Positions 15,238-23,128 of a stretch of DNA of 24,005 bases are shown here, one piece after another (position 1 is the first letter of the stretch; each line of letters opens with the position of its first letter). Source of the stretch: an uncultured Collinsella sp. (GTDB taxonomy: Bacteria > Actinomycetota > Coriobacteriia > Coriobacteriales > Coriobacteriaceae); assembly GCA_900548265.1 (NCBI GenBank), contig URKG01000027.1, forward strand, positions 1 to 24,005, in the 5' to 3' direction. The notes under the pieces were generated by a model. The model saw nothing but the letters and a program-made list of their open reading frames with translations. It searched no databases and was not told the origin of the DNA. A program made the translations under genes and the position numbers.

Positions 15238-15650
15238 CGACGGTTCACCTTCATGACCACGTCGCCAATCTGGACTTCGTCGCCCTCACGCAGCGTCGCG
15301 GGCTCCACGAGCTGGCGGCCGTTGACGAGCGTGCCGTTAAGTGAGTTGAGGTCCTCGATGATGAGCGCCGGGCCCTGCAGCGAAAAGCGCGCGTGCGAGG
15401 CCGAAACGAACGGTTCGTTGATGCAGATGTCCGAAGATGGCGAGCGACCGACGATGACGGGGCCGAGCATGTCTACGTGAATGCCGCGGATGCCGCGCGG
15501 ACCCTTGTCCACATCGATCGTCCAGATAGCCGAGTCGCGGCGCTGTCCACGCACAAGTCCCACGCCGGTCTTCATGACGGCGAACAAGAAGATATAGAGC
15601 AGGGCGACCAGGACGATGCGGCCTGCAAAAAGGACGATATCGATGTTCAT
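15234..15650 (-). CDS. fhaB: FhaB-like TM plus FHA-domain protein
   Basis: This 138-residue protein has one N-terminal TM helix (about residues 5-28) and a C-terminal FHA domain (about 63-135) that binds phosphothreonine. FHA hallmarks are VGRSPSSD, VSASHARF, EDLNSLNGT and NGRQL, with the conserved Gly, Arg, Ser, His and Asn positions. In mycobacteria FhaB (FipA) links the kinases to division and wall machinery, and the same role fits here. The start is ATG 15650 after the FhaA stop at 15657, a gap of six bases, with GGGGA about ten bases upstream. The stop overlaps the phosphatase start. Its position between fhaA and the phosphatase gene is the standard actinobacterial order. Confidence 0.9.
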   Translation of the reverse strand: MNIDIVLFAGRIVLVALLYIFLFAVMKTGVGLVRGQRRDSAIWTIDVDKGPRGIRGIHVDMLGPVIVGRSPSSDICINEPFVSASHARFSLQGPALIIEDLNSLNGTLVNGRQLVEPATLREGDEVQIGDVVMKVNRR

Positions 15651-15656
15651 AAGCGA

Positions 15657-16670
15657 CTATCCCCTAAATTCAAAGGTGCTCAGGCCAAACGTCAGCAGAT
15701 CGCCGTTGCGCAGCGGGCAGCGCGTAATGCGGCGGTTGTTGACGAGCGTGCCGTTGGTGGAATTGAGGTCCTCGATCGACCAATCCGAGCCCGTAAAGGT
15801 GAGCTGGGCGTGGCGGCGCGACACGTTGGGGTCGCGCAGGGCAATGTCGGAAACTGAGCGCTCGCGACCGATGGTCACCTGTGCGGAGGTGATGCTATGG
15901 CTCTCGCCGCTCACGACGTCGACGAGCTGGGCGAGCGGGCGCTGCGGGGCGCGAGTGCTCGCCATGTTGGAGGCGATGCCGGCTGCGGCGCCTAGGCCCA
16001 CGGCGGCACCGGTCGCGGCGGCTCCGCCCATGCCGGCAAGCGCGTCGCGCGAGACGGTCTGAGGCACCGGGATGGGTGCGGCGGCGGGGTCGGGGACGCT
16101 AGGCGCGAAGGGGTCTGCCACGGCAAGCGGGTCGGGAGCGGCGGCGCGAGGCGTCGGCTGCTGCTGGGGCATGGCGGCGGGGCGCTGCTGCTGCGGGGCA
16201 GCAAACTGCTGCTGGCCGGCGCGCGGAGCGCTGGCGGCACGGCTTGCCGCGGAGTTGTTCTGGCCCAGGCCGTTTTGATAGGCGCGCTCTTCTTCGTACA
16301 GGCGGCCGAGCGTGGGGGCATCGACGTTCTCGGCAAAGACCGAGAACTTGCCGGCGCGCAGCTGCGGATCGATCATAAAGCGCACGAGGGGCTCGCCGAC
16401 AAAGACATAGCGGCGCTTTTCGGCCTGCGCCTTCACAAACTCGCGGACCTCGCGCGAAAGCTCGGGGTAGAACGGGGCGAGCATGGGATCGTCGTCGGCG
16501 GCGATAAGGATGGTATAGAGTGCCGGCGCCGTGTTGACGCCGTTAATCACCAGAGTCTGATCCTCCATGTCGCGAGCGGCCTGCTTAGCAAGCTTCTTAA
16601 AGGAGAACGGGGCACGGGTGGCACCGAAGATGCCGGCCACGTGGTCCTCGAAGATGTTCAGGAAGTTCAC
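15657..16670 (-). CDS. fhaA: FhaA-like DUF3662 and FHA-domain protein
   Basis: This 337-residue cytoplasmic adaptor has an N-terminal DUF3662 domain (about 1-130; MNFLNIFEDHVAGIFG and the segment YVFVGEPLVRFMID), a long Ala/Gln/Pro-rich linker with QQ runs (about 130-245), and a C-terminal FHA domain (about 262-335) with TIGRERSVSD, VSRRHAQL and EDLNSTNGT. In mycobacteria FhaA binds phosphorylated MviN and helps regulate peptidoglycan precursor export. A GTG at 16670 is the start and overlaps the upstream kinase stop as GTGA; GGAGAG lies about eight bases before it. No better start is visible upstream. The linker is probably disordered and is the fast-evolving part of the protein. Confidence 0.92.
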   Translation of the reverse strand: MNFLNIFEDHVAGIFGATRAPFSFKKLAKQAARDMEDQTLVINGVNTAPALYTILIAADDDPMLAPFYPELSREVREFVKAQAEKRRYVFVGEPLVRFMIDPQLRAGKFSVFAENVDAPTLGRLYEEERAYQNGLGQNNSAASRAASAPRAGQQQFAAPQQQRPAAMPQQQPTPRAAAPDPLAVADPFAPSVPDPAAAPIPVPQTVSRDALAGMGGAAATGAAVGLGAAAGIASNMASTRAPQRPLAQLVDVVSGESHSITSAQVTIGRERSVSDIALRDPNVSRRHAQLTFTGSDWSIEDLNSTNGTLVNNRRITRCPLRNGDLLTFGLSTFEFRG

Positions 16671-18520
16671 GAAAGATCACTCTCCGTATAGGTTCTTTGG
16701 TATCCGAGCAAATATAGGCATATCCCAACGATTATAGAGGATAGGGTTCCCGCAACCGCCGCCTTGGCGACGACCGCGGCTGCAAGGCTGGCAATTTCCA
16801 TATGGTGTGCAAGACAGGACGCCGCTGCGCAGCCGATGCCGGTGACAGCGATGGCGGCGATTGCGGCAAGGTTTGAGCCCTGATCGGCACGCTTGGCATG
16901 GGCATTGAGCAGCGCAGATGACGCCGCGGCAGTTGCCGCGACCAGCACAAAGGCAGCCCAAAGGAGCGGGTCTCCCAGCGCTGCGGCAACGTTACCGAGC
17001 CCCAGCACGCCTCCGGCTGAAAGCGCGACCGTGGCCAGACGGGCAAAAAGCGCGCCCATGCCCGTTGCCGCGGCGGCGCTTGCCGGGCCGAGCCAAAATG
17101 ACGCGACGCCGGCGGCGACCCCAGCTGCCAGGAAGGTATTGCCGGTCAGACAGCCAAGCGCGAGTGCACAGGTGAGCGCGGCGCTCGCGGCAGCCTCGGT
17201 ACGACCCCAGGCGATCCACCAACCGGACATGGCGGCGGCAAAGATCACCGCGACGGGCAGCATCGACAGGATGCCCTGTGCCTGCATGGTGGCGTTGGCC
17301 ATGAGCACCAAAAAGCCCACAGCCGAGATGGCCGAGCCGATCTGGGGGGCCAGGCCAGCCGCCGCTCCGATCGCGATAGCCGCAATGACCAGGCCGGGAA
17401 GCGCCGCGACCCCGGCCGTTTGCATCAACAAAAAGCTAAAGGTGCCGCACGTTAGCGCCGAGATAGTGCGCATGGTGTAGTCGCGCGCATGGCTCCAGCG
17501 CGTGCCCGCCCAGCCGAGTGCGGGGTCGACCTCGATGGCGTCGTCCTCGTAGTGCGACGGCTCGATATCGTCGAGCTCCTGCTCGTCATCCGAAAGCTCG
17601 CCAACCATTTGCTCCAGGCTGCGACGGCCTTCGCGCACGCTGCCCAGACCGGCAAGGAGCTGGTCGCAAAATGCCTCGATGCTGTTGGGGCGGTCCTGCG
17701 GCATGGGGGAGAGCGCGCTCATGAGCGCGGCCTCGGCTCCCGGGGGGAAGTGTGGTATCAGCTCGCTGGGATAGGTGGCGCCGCCGATGATGCGGTCGAG
17801 CGAGTCGGCGGGCGTAGCCGCCATAAAGGGGGCGCTGCCGCACAGGCTCTCGTAGATCACACAGGCGAGGGCAAAGACATCGGCGCGCTCATCGACCGTG
17901 CCGGTCTCGATATCGAGCTGCTCGGGCGGCATGTAGCCGATGGTGCCGCCGCGCGAGCCGCCAAAGCCACCGGCGGACGACAGCCGCGCCATGCCAAAGT
18001 CGGTGAGCTTTACATTGCCCGAGTGGTCGATGAGCACGTTGGCGGGCTTAATGTCCAGGTGGAGTACGCCATTACTATGGGCGAAGGTGAGCGCCTGGCC
18101 CAGGGCATCGGCAATGGCCGCGGCCTCGTCAAAGGTAAGTGAGTGGCCGTCCACGCGATGCAAAAATTCGGCCAGCGACATGCCATCGACATATTCCATA
18201 ACCAGGTAGGCATAGGCTGTGTCGTGCGTAAAGTCGATGACCTGCACGATATTGGGATGTTGAAGCATGGCGGCGGTGTGCGCCTCGCGCAGGACATCCA
18301 TGATGTCGCTGGCGGGCATGCCGGCACCGTTGATAAGGGGGATACGCTTAATGGCGACGCGGCGGCGCAGGTGCGTGTCGCGGCAGATCTCGATGGAGCC
18401 AAAACCGCCGGTCGCAAGTGTCTCGAGCGGCTGGTACCGCTTGAGCAGCTCGCGAGAGCTGGTGCCCTCCAAAGGAACGTCCGGCGAGAACCGGGCGGTA
18501 TGTTGCGAGAAAAGCGGCAT
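16667..18520 (-). CDS. Ser/Thr protein kinase with multi-TM C-terminal half
   Basis: This 617-residue kinase leads the operon. The catalytic domain covers about residues 27-290: glycine loop ATGGFGSIEI, ATP Lys58 (VAIKRI), HLDIKPANVL (153-162), DFGMAR (174-179), GTIGYMPPEQ and a DVFALACVIYE helix. The catalytic loop reads HLD rather than HRD, so this is a non-RD kinase, which usually implies different activation-loop control; Asp and Asn of the loop are intact. An acidic linker (about 310-340) precedes some eight hydrophobic, Ala/Gly-rich helices (about 355-608) and a short polar tail. No PASTA repeats are present. ATG 18520 follows GAGGG by six bases, better than the in-frame TTG at 18526. 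It occupies the PknA role in this cluster, but the topology is unlike single-TM PknA. The ligand or signal sensed by the membrane half is unknown. Confidence 0.9.
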   Translation of the reverse strand: MPLFSQHTARFSPDVPLEGTSSRELLKRYQPLETLATGGFGSIEICRDTHLRRRVAIKRIPLINGAGMPASDIMDVLREAHTAAMLQHPNIVQVIDFTHDTAYAYLVMEYVDGMSLAEFLHRVDGHSLTFDEAAAIADALGQALTFAHSNGVLHLDIKPANVLIDHSGNVKLTDFGMARLSSAGGFGGSRGGTIGYMPPEQLDIETGTVDERADVFALACVIYESLCGSAPFMAATPADSLDRIIGGATYPSELIPHFPPGAEAALMSALSPMPQDRPNSIEAFCDQLLAGLGSVREGRRSLEQMVGELSDDEQELDDIEPSHYEDDAIEVDPALGWAGTRWSHARDYTMRTISALTCGTFSFLLMQTAGVAALPGLVIAAIAIGAAAGLAPQIGSAISAVGFLVLMANATMQAQGILSMLPVAVIFAAAMSGWWIAWGRTEAAASAALTCALALGCLTGNTFLAAGVAAGVASFWLGPASAAAATGMGALFARLATVALSAGGVLGLGNVAAALGDPLLWAAFVLVAATAAASSALLNAHAKRADQGSNLAAIAAIAVTGIGCAAASCLAHHMEIASLAAAVVAKAAVAGTLSSIIVGICLYLLGYQRTYTESDLS

Positions 18521-18600
18521 GGCCAACCCTCGTGCGTTTAAAGTTCGTTTGCGAGCGGCGGGCGCGGAGCCGAGCCGTTCGCGGTGGCATAGATGCTGCT

Positions 18601-18609
18601 AGTGTAGCA
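18601..18609 (-). promoter_or_regulatory. Possible extended -10 of the wall/signalling operon
   Basis: On the minus strand TGCTACACT fits an extended -10 (TGnTAnnnT), about 80 bases before the kinase start. No good -35 is visible. It is the best candidate in the 144-bp gap before the kinase, where no terminator for the upstream membrane-protein gene is evident, so read-through is also possible. Confidence 0.35.
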
Positions 18610-18664
18610 CGCTCGGGCGGATGGCGAGGATAACGGGATGCGAGGCTGCCTGTCTGGCTTGCCC

Positions 18665-19381
18665 TTAGCGCTTCTTCTTGTTCTTCTTCTGCTTGCGCTG
18701 CTTGCCCTTGGTCTCCTGGGGCTTGTCGCCCTGTTTGGCCTCGGCGGCGGCCTTCTCGGCCTTCATTTTCTTCTTCTTGGTCTCGATGCGGAGTTTTTTG
18801 TTGATACGGGCCTTGAGGAAGGAGCCAAACTGTTCGGCATCGCCACGGACGAAGGTGTCCTTGGGGATCGTCACGCCCTGGTCGGCGAACATGGCCACAA
18901 AGATGCGCTCGCCGTCGAGTACGTGGTCGAGCTTGTCAAACGGGAAGAACTGCGACTTGCCGCTCTTGCCCCAAACCATCAGGCCGTCCTCGTTGGCGGC
19001 GACGCGGCGATAGCGGCCACCCATGGACTCGTCGGCCTCGACGGCGTCGATAAAGTCGCGGGCTAGCGTGTGGTGCAGGTTCTTGCTCCACCAGGCCAAA
19101 AAGGCGCCGAACACGATCAGCACGACGCCGAACTTGATCCAGCTGCCGCCGGCCACCAACATGCCGACGCCGATGAGCGCGGCAATCGCGGCGGCGACGT
19201 ACAGGGAGCCACGGCGCCTGGGCGAGGCGACCAGGCGCGCAAAGTCGGTGACCAGGTCGTTTTCGTACTGGTACTCGTTGAGGTACAGGATGCCGTCGTC
19301 GGCTGCGGCCTGCTCCTCGAGCGCGACCTCGACCTGGTCGGCTGCTTCGGAGGGAACGAGGTTGCTCTCTGCGTCTGCCAT
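18665..19381 (-). CDS. YcxB-like membrane protein
   Basis: This 238-residue protein has an acidic N-terminus (1-55), two adjacent TM helices (about 59-78 and 80-98; LYVAAAIAALIGVGMLVAGG then a short turn and FGVVLIVFGAFLAWW) and a soluble domain (about 105-195). The soluble part resembles the YcxB-like C-terminal domain: GLMVWGKSGKSQFFPFDKLD, then a strand, FADQGVTIPKDTF and a final helix. A very Lys-rich tail (about 195-238) follows and could bind nucleic acid or anionic lipids. The function of this family is not known. The ATG is at 19381, with AGGAG about ten bases upstream. It is divergent from dnaX and precedes the kinase operon in the same direction. Confidence 0.75.
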   Translation of the reverse strand: MADAESNLVPSEAADQVEVALEEQAAADDGILYLNEYQYENDLVTDFARLVASPRRRGSLYVAAAIAALIGVGMLVAGGSWIKFGVVLIVFGAFLAWWSKNLHHTLARDFIDAVEADESMGGRYRRVAANEDGLMVWGKSGKSQFFPFDKLDHVLDGERIFVAMFADQGVTIPKDTFVRGDAEQFGSFLKARINKKLRIETKKKKMKAEKAAAEAKQGDKPQETKGKQRKQKKNKKKR

Positions 19382-19497
19382 GCTCTTTGGACTCCTATCG
19401 CGGCGGGCTCGCCGTACGGGTTATTATGGAATGCAGTATGCCGTGCGACCGCATGGCCGCCGCGGCAACAAGACTCAGTATACCCGGGGGAGCACCC
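19382..19497. promoter_or_regulatory. Divergent promoter region between the YcxB-like gene and dnaX
   Basis: This 116-bp gap should hold promoters for both directions. TATTAT at 19422-19427 resembles a plus-strand -10, and its complement ATAATA could serve the other strand, but neither has a convincing -35. No SRP RNA, sometimes found next to dnaX, is visible here. Confidence 0.3.
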
Positions 19498-21960
19498 ATG
19501 GAATCGTTGTACCGAAAGTATCGCCCGCTCACCTTTGACTCCGTGGTGGGCCAGCAGCATATCGTCTCGACGCTCGAGCACGCCATCACCGAGGGGCGCC
19601 TGTCCCACGCCTACCTGTTCTGCGGACCGCGCGGCACGGGCAAGACCACCATGGCGCGCATTCTGGCCAAGGCGCTGCTGTGCCGCAATGCCGAGGCGGC
19701 GCGCGCCGAGGGTGCAAGCGGCTGCATGCCCGACGGTACTTGCGAGGAGTGCGAGCTCATTGCCGAGGGTAACCACCCCGATGTCTACGAGCTCGATGCC
19801 GCCTCCCGCACGGGCGTGGACAATGTGCGCGAGGAGATCATCAACTCCGTCAACTTTGCCCCGGTGCGCGGCAAGTACAAGATCTATATCATCGACGAGG
19901 TCCACATGCTCACGACGGCGGCGTTCAACGCGCTGCTCAAGACGCTTGAGGAGCCGCCGGCACACGTGATCTTTGTGCTGTGCACCACCGACCCGCAAAA
20001 GATTCTGGAGACCATTCTCTCACGCTGCCAGCGCTTCGATTTCCACCGCATCGGCAACGAGGATATCGAGCATCGCCTGGCATACGTGTGCGAGCAGGAG
20101 GGCTTCGATTACGACGACGAGGCGCTGGCTATCGTGGCGCGCCATGCAAAGGGCGGCATGCGCGACGCGTTGTCCACGCTGGAGCAGCTGAGCGTCTTTG
20201 GCAACGGTTCTGTGCATGCGGACGACGCCCGCTCGCTTTTGGGCGAGGTTTCGGACCAGATTCTGGGCGAGTTTTCCCGCGCCATTGCCGATCGCGATGT
20301 TGCCGAGCTCTATGGGCTGATCCGTGCGCAGGTTGAGGAGGGCAATGACCTGCTGGAGCTGACGCGCGACCTGGTGGCGCATGTGCGTGACGTGTACGTT
20401 GCCTGCGTTGCCGGTGCCCGTGCCGAGCTGTTTGAGGGCGGCTCCGAGCAGGCCGAGGCGCTTGCTGCCGAGGCCGCTGCCTTTGGCGAGCATCCTGCCG
20501 ACCGCCTGGCCCGTGTGCTGACAGTGCTCGACGATGCCGCACTGGAGATGAGGGGCGCGAGCGACGTGCGCCTGGTGCTCGAGATTGCCTGCACGCGTCT
20601 GGCGCGTCCCGAGGCCGATTTGACGATTGAAGCTTTGGCTGAGCGCGTAGCTCGCTTGGAGGCCATGGTTGCCAACGCCGCCGTTCCGGCGAGCGTGGCT
20701 GCTGCTCAAGCGAGTGCGCCTGCTGCATCCGCACCCGCTGTCCAGCAGCCGACGCTGATCTCGGGTGCCCGAGCCGCTACTCCTGCGGCGACCGCTGCCC
20801 CCGCTGCTACGTCCGCGCGCCAGGGCGGTATGCCTTGGGACCGTGGTGCTGCCGCTCCGGCGGCTCAGCCTGCGTCCCGTTCTGCGTCCGTGTCAGTCTC
20901 CAAGCCTGCAGCGCCTGCGCCTCAGCCCGTTGCGGCCCCCGCGCCTGCCACCGCTCCGGCACCTAAGCCCCAGCCCAACAATGCCGCCCAGGTTGCCGCC
21001 GCCGGTGCTGCCGAGACGCCCGCGGTCGAGGATGCCGGAGAGCTGCAGCGCAAATGGGCCGAGGTCGTCGAGCGTGTCAAGGCGCGTCAGGCTTCCTACG
21101 CAGGGCTTTTGCTCAACGCCCGCGCCACGGCCGACGACGGCTCCAAGCTCACCGTCTCGTTCCCCGCGGGCTCGACCTTTGCCATCAAGATGCTCGGTCG
21201 CGCCGATACGCAATCGGTGGTCCTGCCGACGGTCTGCGCAGTCTTCGGTCGTCGTACCGTCGACTATGTCTTGGATGGGGGTGGCACGCCGGCTCCTCAA
21301 CATGAGGAGCATTCTCCATCTGCACGGGCTGCGGCATCTGCGGACCCGCAACCCGTGTCCTCGGCGGCCCCTGCATCCTCGAGCGCCAGCGCGCCGCAGC
21401 GGCAAGCGACACCGGTAGCGGCGTCGACCCCGTCGGCGCCTAAGCCCGCGGCGCCCAAACCGGCTGCTCCGACACCCGTGTCCAAGCCCGCCTCGCCCGC
21501 GCCCAAGTCGTCTGACCTAGGCAAAGCCCCCTGGCTACGCTCCGACAACCCCGCCGGCGCTCCTGCCACGGGTAAGCTCCCGACCGAGCCCGCACCCCGT
21601 GCGCCCGAGCGCTCGGCTGCCCCCAAGGCTCAGTCTGTCGCGCAGTCCGCGCCGTGGGAATCCGAGCAGGTGCCCTACGACGACGCCATGGTCGGCGGCT
21701 TTGCCGGCGATGCGAGCGGGGACGATCTGCCCCCGTTCGACGTGCCGGGTGCGGCGTCCGCGACCAAGGCCGCTGCTGTGGCACCCGCAGCCTCTGCAAA
21801 CGACGACGTCCCCGCCGCTCCCTGGGAATCCAATCCCGGTGCTGGCAGCCCCTTCGGCCATCAGGGCGCAGCCCCGAGCATCCCGCAGACCGAGGACGAG
21901 GCCAAGGCCCTCATCCGCAGCGTCTTTGGCCAGGCCACCATCTTCAAGCCGGTGGAGTAG
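19498..21960 (+). CDS. dnaX: DNA polymerase III subunit gamma/tau
   Basis: This is the 820-residue clamp-loader ATPase. The AAA+ region includes GPRGTGKT (43-50, Walker A), a zinc module with Cys62, Cys76, Cys82 and Cys85, DEVH (133-136, Walker B), CTTDPQKI (sensor I) and SRCQRFDF (175-182, arginine finger). Domain III follows, to about 420. The C-terminal half is unusually long and low-complexity, rich in Ala/Pro/Ser/Lys, and interrupted by one folded segment (about 515-595; LQRKWAEVVERV through VFGRRTVDYVLDG) likely to contact the polymerase. Four PW motifs recur in the disordered parts, at Pro446, Pro678, Pro719 and Pro775. ATG 19498 has GGGGGAG six bases before it; an upstream in-frame start has no ribosome site. 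I see no obvious A-rich slippery site for making a short gamma form. It is followed by ybaB and recR, the standard order, but with an antisense gene in between. Confidence 0.95.
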   Translation: MESLYRKYRPLTFDSVVGQQHIVSTLEHAITEGRLSHAYLFCGPRGTGKTTMARILAKALLCRNAEAARAEGASGCMPDGTCEECELIAEGNHPDVYELDAASRTGVDNVREEIINSVNFAPVRGKYKIYIIDEVHMLTTAAFNALLKTLEEPPAHVIFVLCTTDPQKILETILSRCQRFDFHRIGNEDIEHRLAYVCEQEGFDYDDEALAIVARHAKGGMRDALSTLEQLSVFGNGSVHADDARSLLGEVSDQILGEFSRAIADRDVAELYGLIRAQVEEGNDLLELTRDLVAHVRDVYVACVAGARAELFEGGSEQAEALAAEAAAFGEHPADRLARVLTVLDDAALEMRGASDVRLVLEIACTRLARPEADLTIEALAERVARLEAMVANAAVPASVAAAQASAPAASAPAVQQPTLISGARAATPAATAAPAATSARQGGMPWDRGAAAPAAQPASRSASVSVSKPAAPAPQPVAAPAPATAPAPKPQPNNAAQVAAAGAAETPAVEDAGELQRKWAEVVERVKARQASYAGLLLNARATADDGSKLTVSFPAGSTFAIKMLGRADTQSVVLPTVCAVFGRRTVDYVLDGGGTPAPQHEEHSPSARAAASADPQPVSSAAPASSSASAPQRQATPVAASTPSAPKPAAPKPAAPTPVSKPASPAPKSSDLGKAPWLRSDNPAGAPATGKLPTEPAPRAPERSAAPKAQSVAQSAPWESEQVPYDDAMVGGFAGDASGDDLPPFDVPGAASATKAAAVAPAASANDDVPAAPWESNPGAGSPFGHQGAAPSIPQTEDEAKALIRSVFGQATIFKPVE

Positions 21961-21981
21961 CTGCGCAGGCGGGTATACTGC

Positions 21982-22455
21982 TCAAGAAGAGGACCCCTTG
22001 TCCGGGCGCATCTGTATTTCGGACATGTGTAGTGTGGTGCCGCGTATGTCGCATTTGAGCAGACAGGTGCGTGACGGTCGGCCTAGGATGCTGAGGTCGA
22101 TACGATACGTCGCATGGCTGTCCGTGTACTCGACTTGCTCGGCGTTAATGGTTGCTCCGATTGCCAAATAAACGCCTAGCTCGGCATCGACAATCTTGAA
22201 GTCCTTTATCTTGACCTTGAACTCTTGGTAGAGGGACGGGCTGTTGTAGTAAACGGTTCGGGTTCCGTCGGTGCACTCATCGGTCGTCTCCCATTTGACG
22301 ACGGGCTGGTCCGAGCTGGCTATCAGCAGTTCTGCTCCAAAAGCTATGGCATGGGTGATGACAACCAGCAATGCCCAGCCGACAAAGAGATAGAGAACCA
22401 CATATGCAACGGGGTGTTTTGAGCGGATGTTTTGGAGCGCGTTGGGGGCATTCAT
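21982..22455 (-). CDS. Small membrane-anchored protein of unknown function
   Basis: This 157-residue protein has a short N-terminal cytoplasmic stretch, one TM helix or signal anchor (about residues 17-46; VAYVVLYLFVGWALLVVITH), and a mostly beta-strand extracellular domain with YYNSPSLYQEFKVKIKDFKI and CLLKCDIRGTTLHM. Two or three cysteines (in TDEC and the CLLKC pair) could form a disulphide. I do not recognise a family. The start ATG at 22455 has GGAGG six bases upstream, so it is likely translated. It lies on the minus strand between dnaX and ybaB, ends only 21 bp from the dnaX stop, and shows no clear terminator. Base use is less GC-biased than its neighbours, suggesting a later insertion. 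Confidence 0.7.
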   Translation of the reverse strand: MNAPNALQNIRSKHPVAYVVLYLFVGWALLVVITHAIAFGAELLIASSDQPVVKWETTDECTDGTRTVYYNSPSLYQEFKVKIKDFKIVDAELGVYLAIGATINAEQVEYTDSHATYRIDLSILGRPSRTCLLKCDIRGTTLHMSEIQMRPDKGSSS

Positions 22456-22597
22456 GGGGCACCTCCAAATTACTATCTATGGCAATCAAATTATACCCTG
22501 CCGCCATGTGCGCCGCCTCGAGCAGCGGTTCGGCATTTAGCTATTTAGTGGCGCACATGAAATGCCGGATTCGGCTCTACTAGATTGAGTGTGCGAT

Positions 22598-22632
22598 ATT
22601 ATGCAACCTTGCATAATTCGACCTTGCATAAT
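22598..22632. promoter_or_regulatory. Palindrome plus third half-site upstream of ybaB
   Basis: ATTATGCAA (22598-22606) and TTGCATAAT (22609-22617) form a perfect 9-bp inverted repeat with a 2-base centre, and an identical third TTGCATAAT follows at 22624-22632, 15 bp on. It resembles an operator. The rest of the 339-bp gap (22456-22794) also has a perfect 10-bp inverted repeat, CATGTGCGCC (22505-22514) with GGCGCACATG (22550-22559). No clear promoter for ybaB could be fixed. Confidence 0.5.
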
Positions 22633-22794
22633 CTTTGAGTGCGGTTTGTATTGGAGGACATGTATATCGACTGAGGTAACACGTCCGCCCCGCTCTCTCG
22701 CCGCGCGCCGTGGTACGATTTTTGAGTTTGAAAGTCCCGCCGTGCTCCGGCTGCCCTTGCAGCTCGGCGTGCGGCCGCACGTAAAGGAGCCATC

Positions 22795-23115
22795 ATGGCC
22801 GGTATGAACATGCAGCAGATGATGAAGCAGGCTCGCAAGATGCAGGAGCAGCTTGCCGCCGCGCAGGAGAACCTCAAGTCCCAGACCGTCGACGCCTCTG
22901 CCGGCGGCGGCATGGTCAAGGTGACCGTTAACGGCGAGATGGAGCTCGTCAACCTCACCATCGATCCCGATGCGCTCGATCCCGAGGACGTCGATATGCT
23001 GCAGGATATGATCATGGCTGCCGTCAACGAGGCCGTCCGCGGCGTCAACGAGCTCGCCAACAAGCAGATGGGCGCCATCACCGGCGGCCTCAACATCCCG
23101 GGCATGCCGTTCTAA
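22795..23115 (+). CDS. ybaB: YbaB/EbfC nucleoid-associated protein
   Basis: This 106-residue protein binds DNA as a dimer and is nearly always found between dnaX and recR. The N-terminal helix is MNMQQMMKQARKMQEQLAAA, then a beta sheet with GGGMVKVTVNGEMELVNLTI, and a second long helix DVDMLQDMIMAAVNEAVRGV. Length and motifs match the family. ATG 22795 has AGGAG six bases before it. recR begins 13 bp after its stop, so the two share a transcript. Here 834 bp and an antisense gene separate it from dnaX, which is wider than usual. Confidence 0.95.
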   Translation: MAGMNMQQMMKQARKMQEQLAAAQENLKSQTVDASAGGGMVKVTVNGEMELVNLTIDPDALDPEDVDMLQDMIMAAVNEAVRGVNELANKQMGAITGGLNIPGMPF

Positions 23116-23128
23116 GACACGCATATAA

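Noticed and set aside
13505..15480. Several plus-strand frames opposite the phosphatase and FHA genes
   Set aside because: Shadows of high-GC coding sequence with no ribosome site or domain; the minus-strand genes have strong family motifs.
19382..19497. SRP RNA gene next to dnaX
   Set aside because: The gap is only 116 bp and lacks the conserved GGAA-type apical motif of SRP RNA.
19498..21960. Programmed frameshift in dnaX giving a short gamma subunit
   Set aside because: No A-rich slippery heptamer followed by a stem is visible; the AAA+ region reads straight into the tail.
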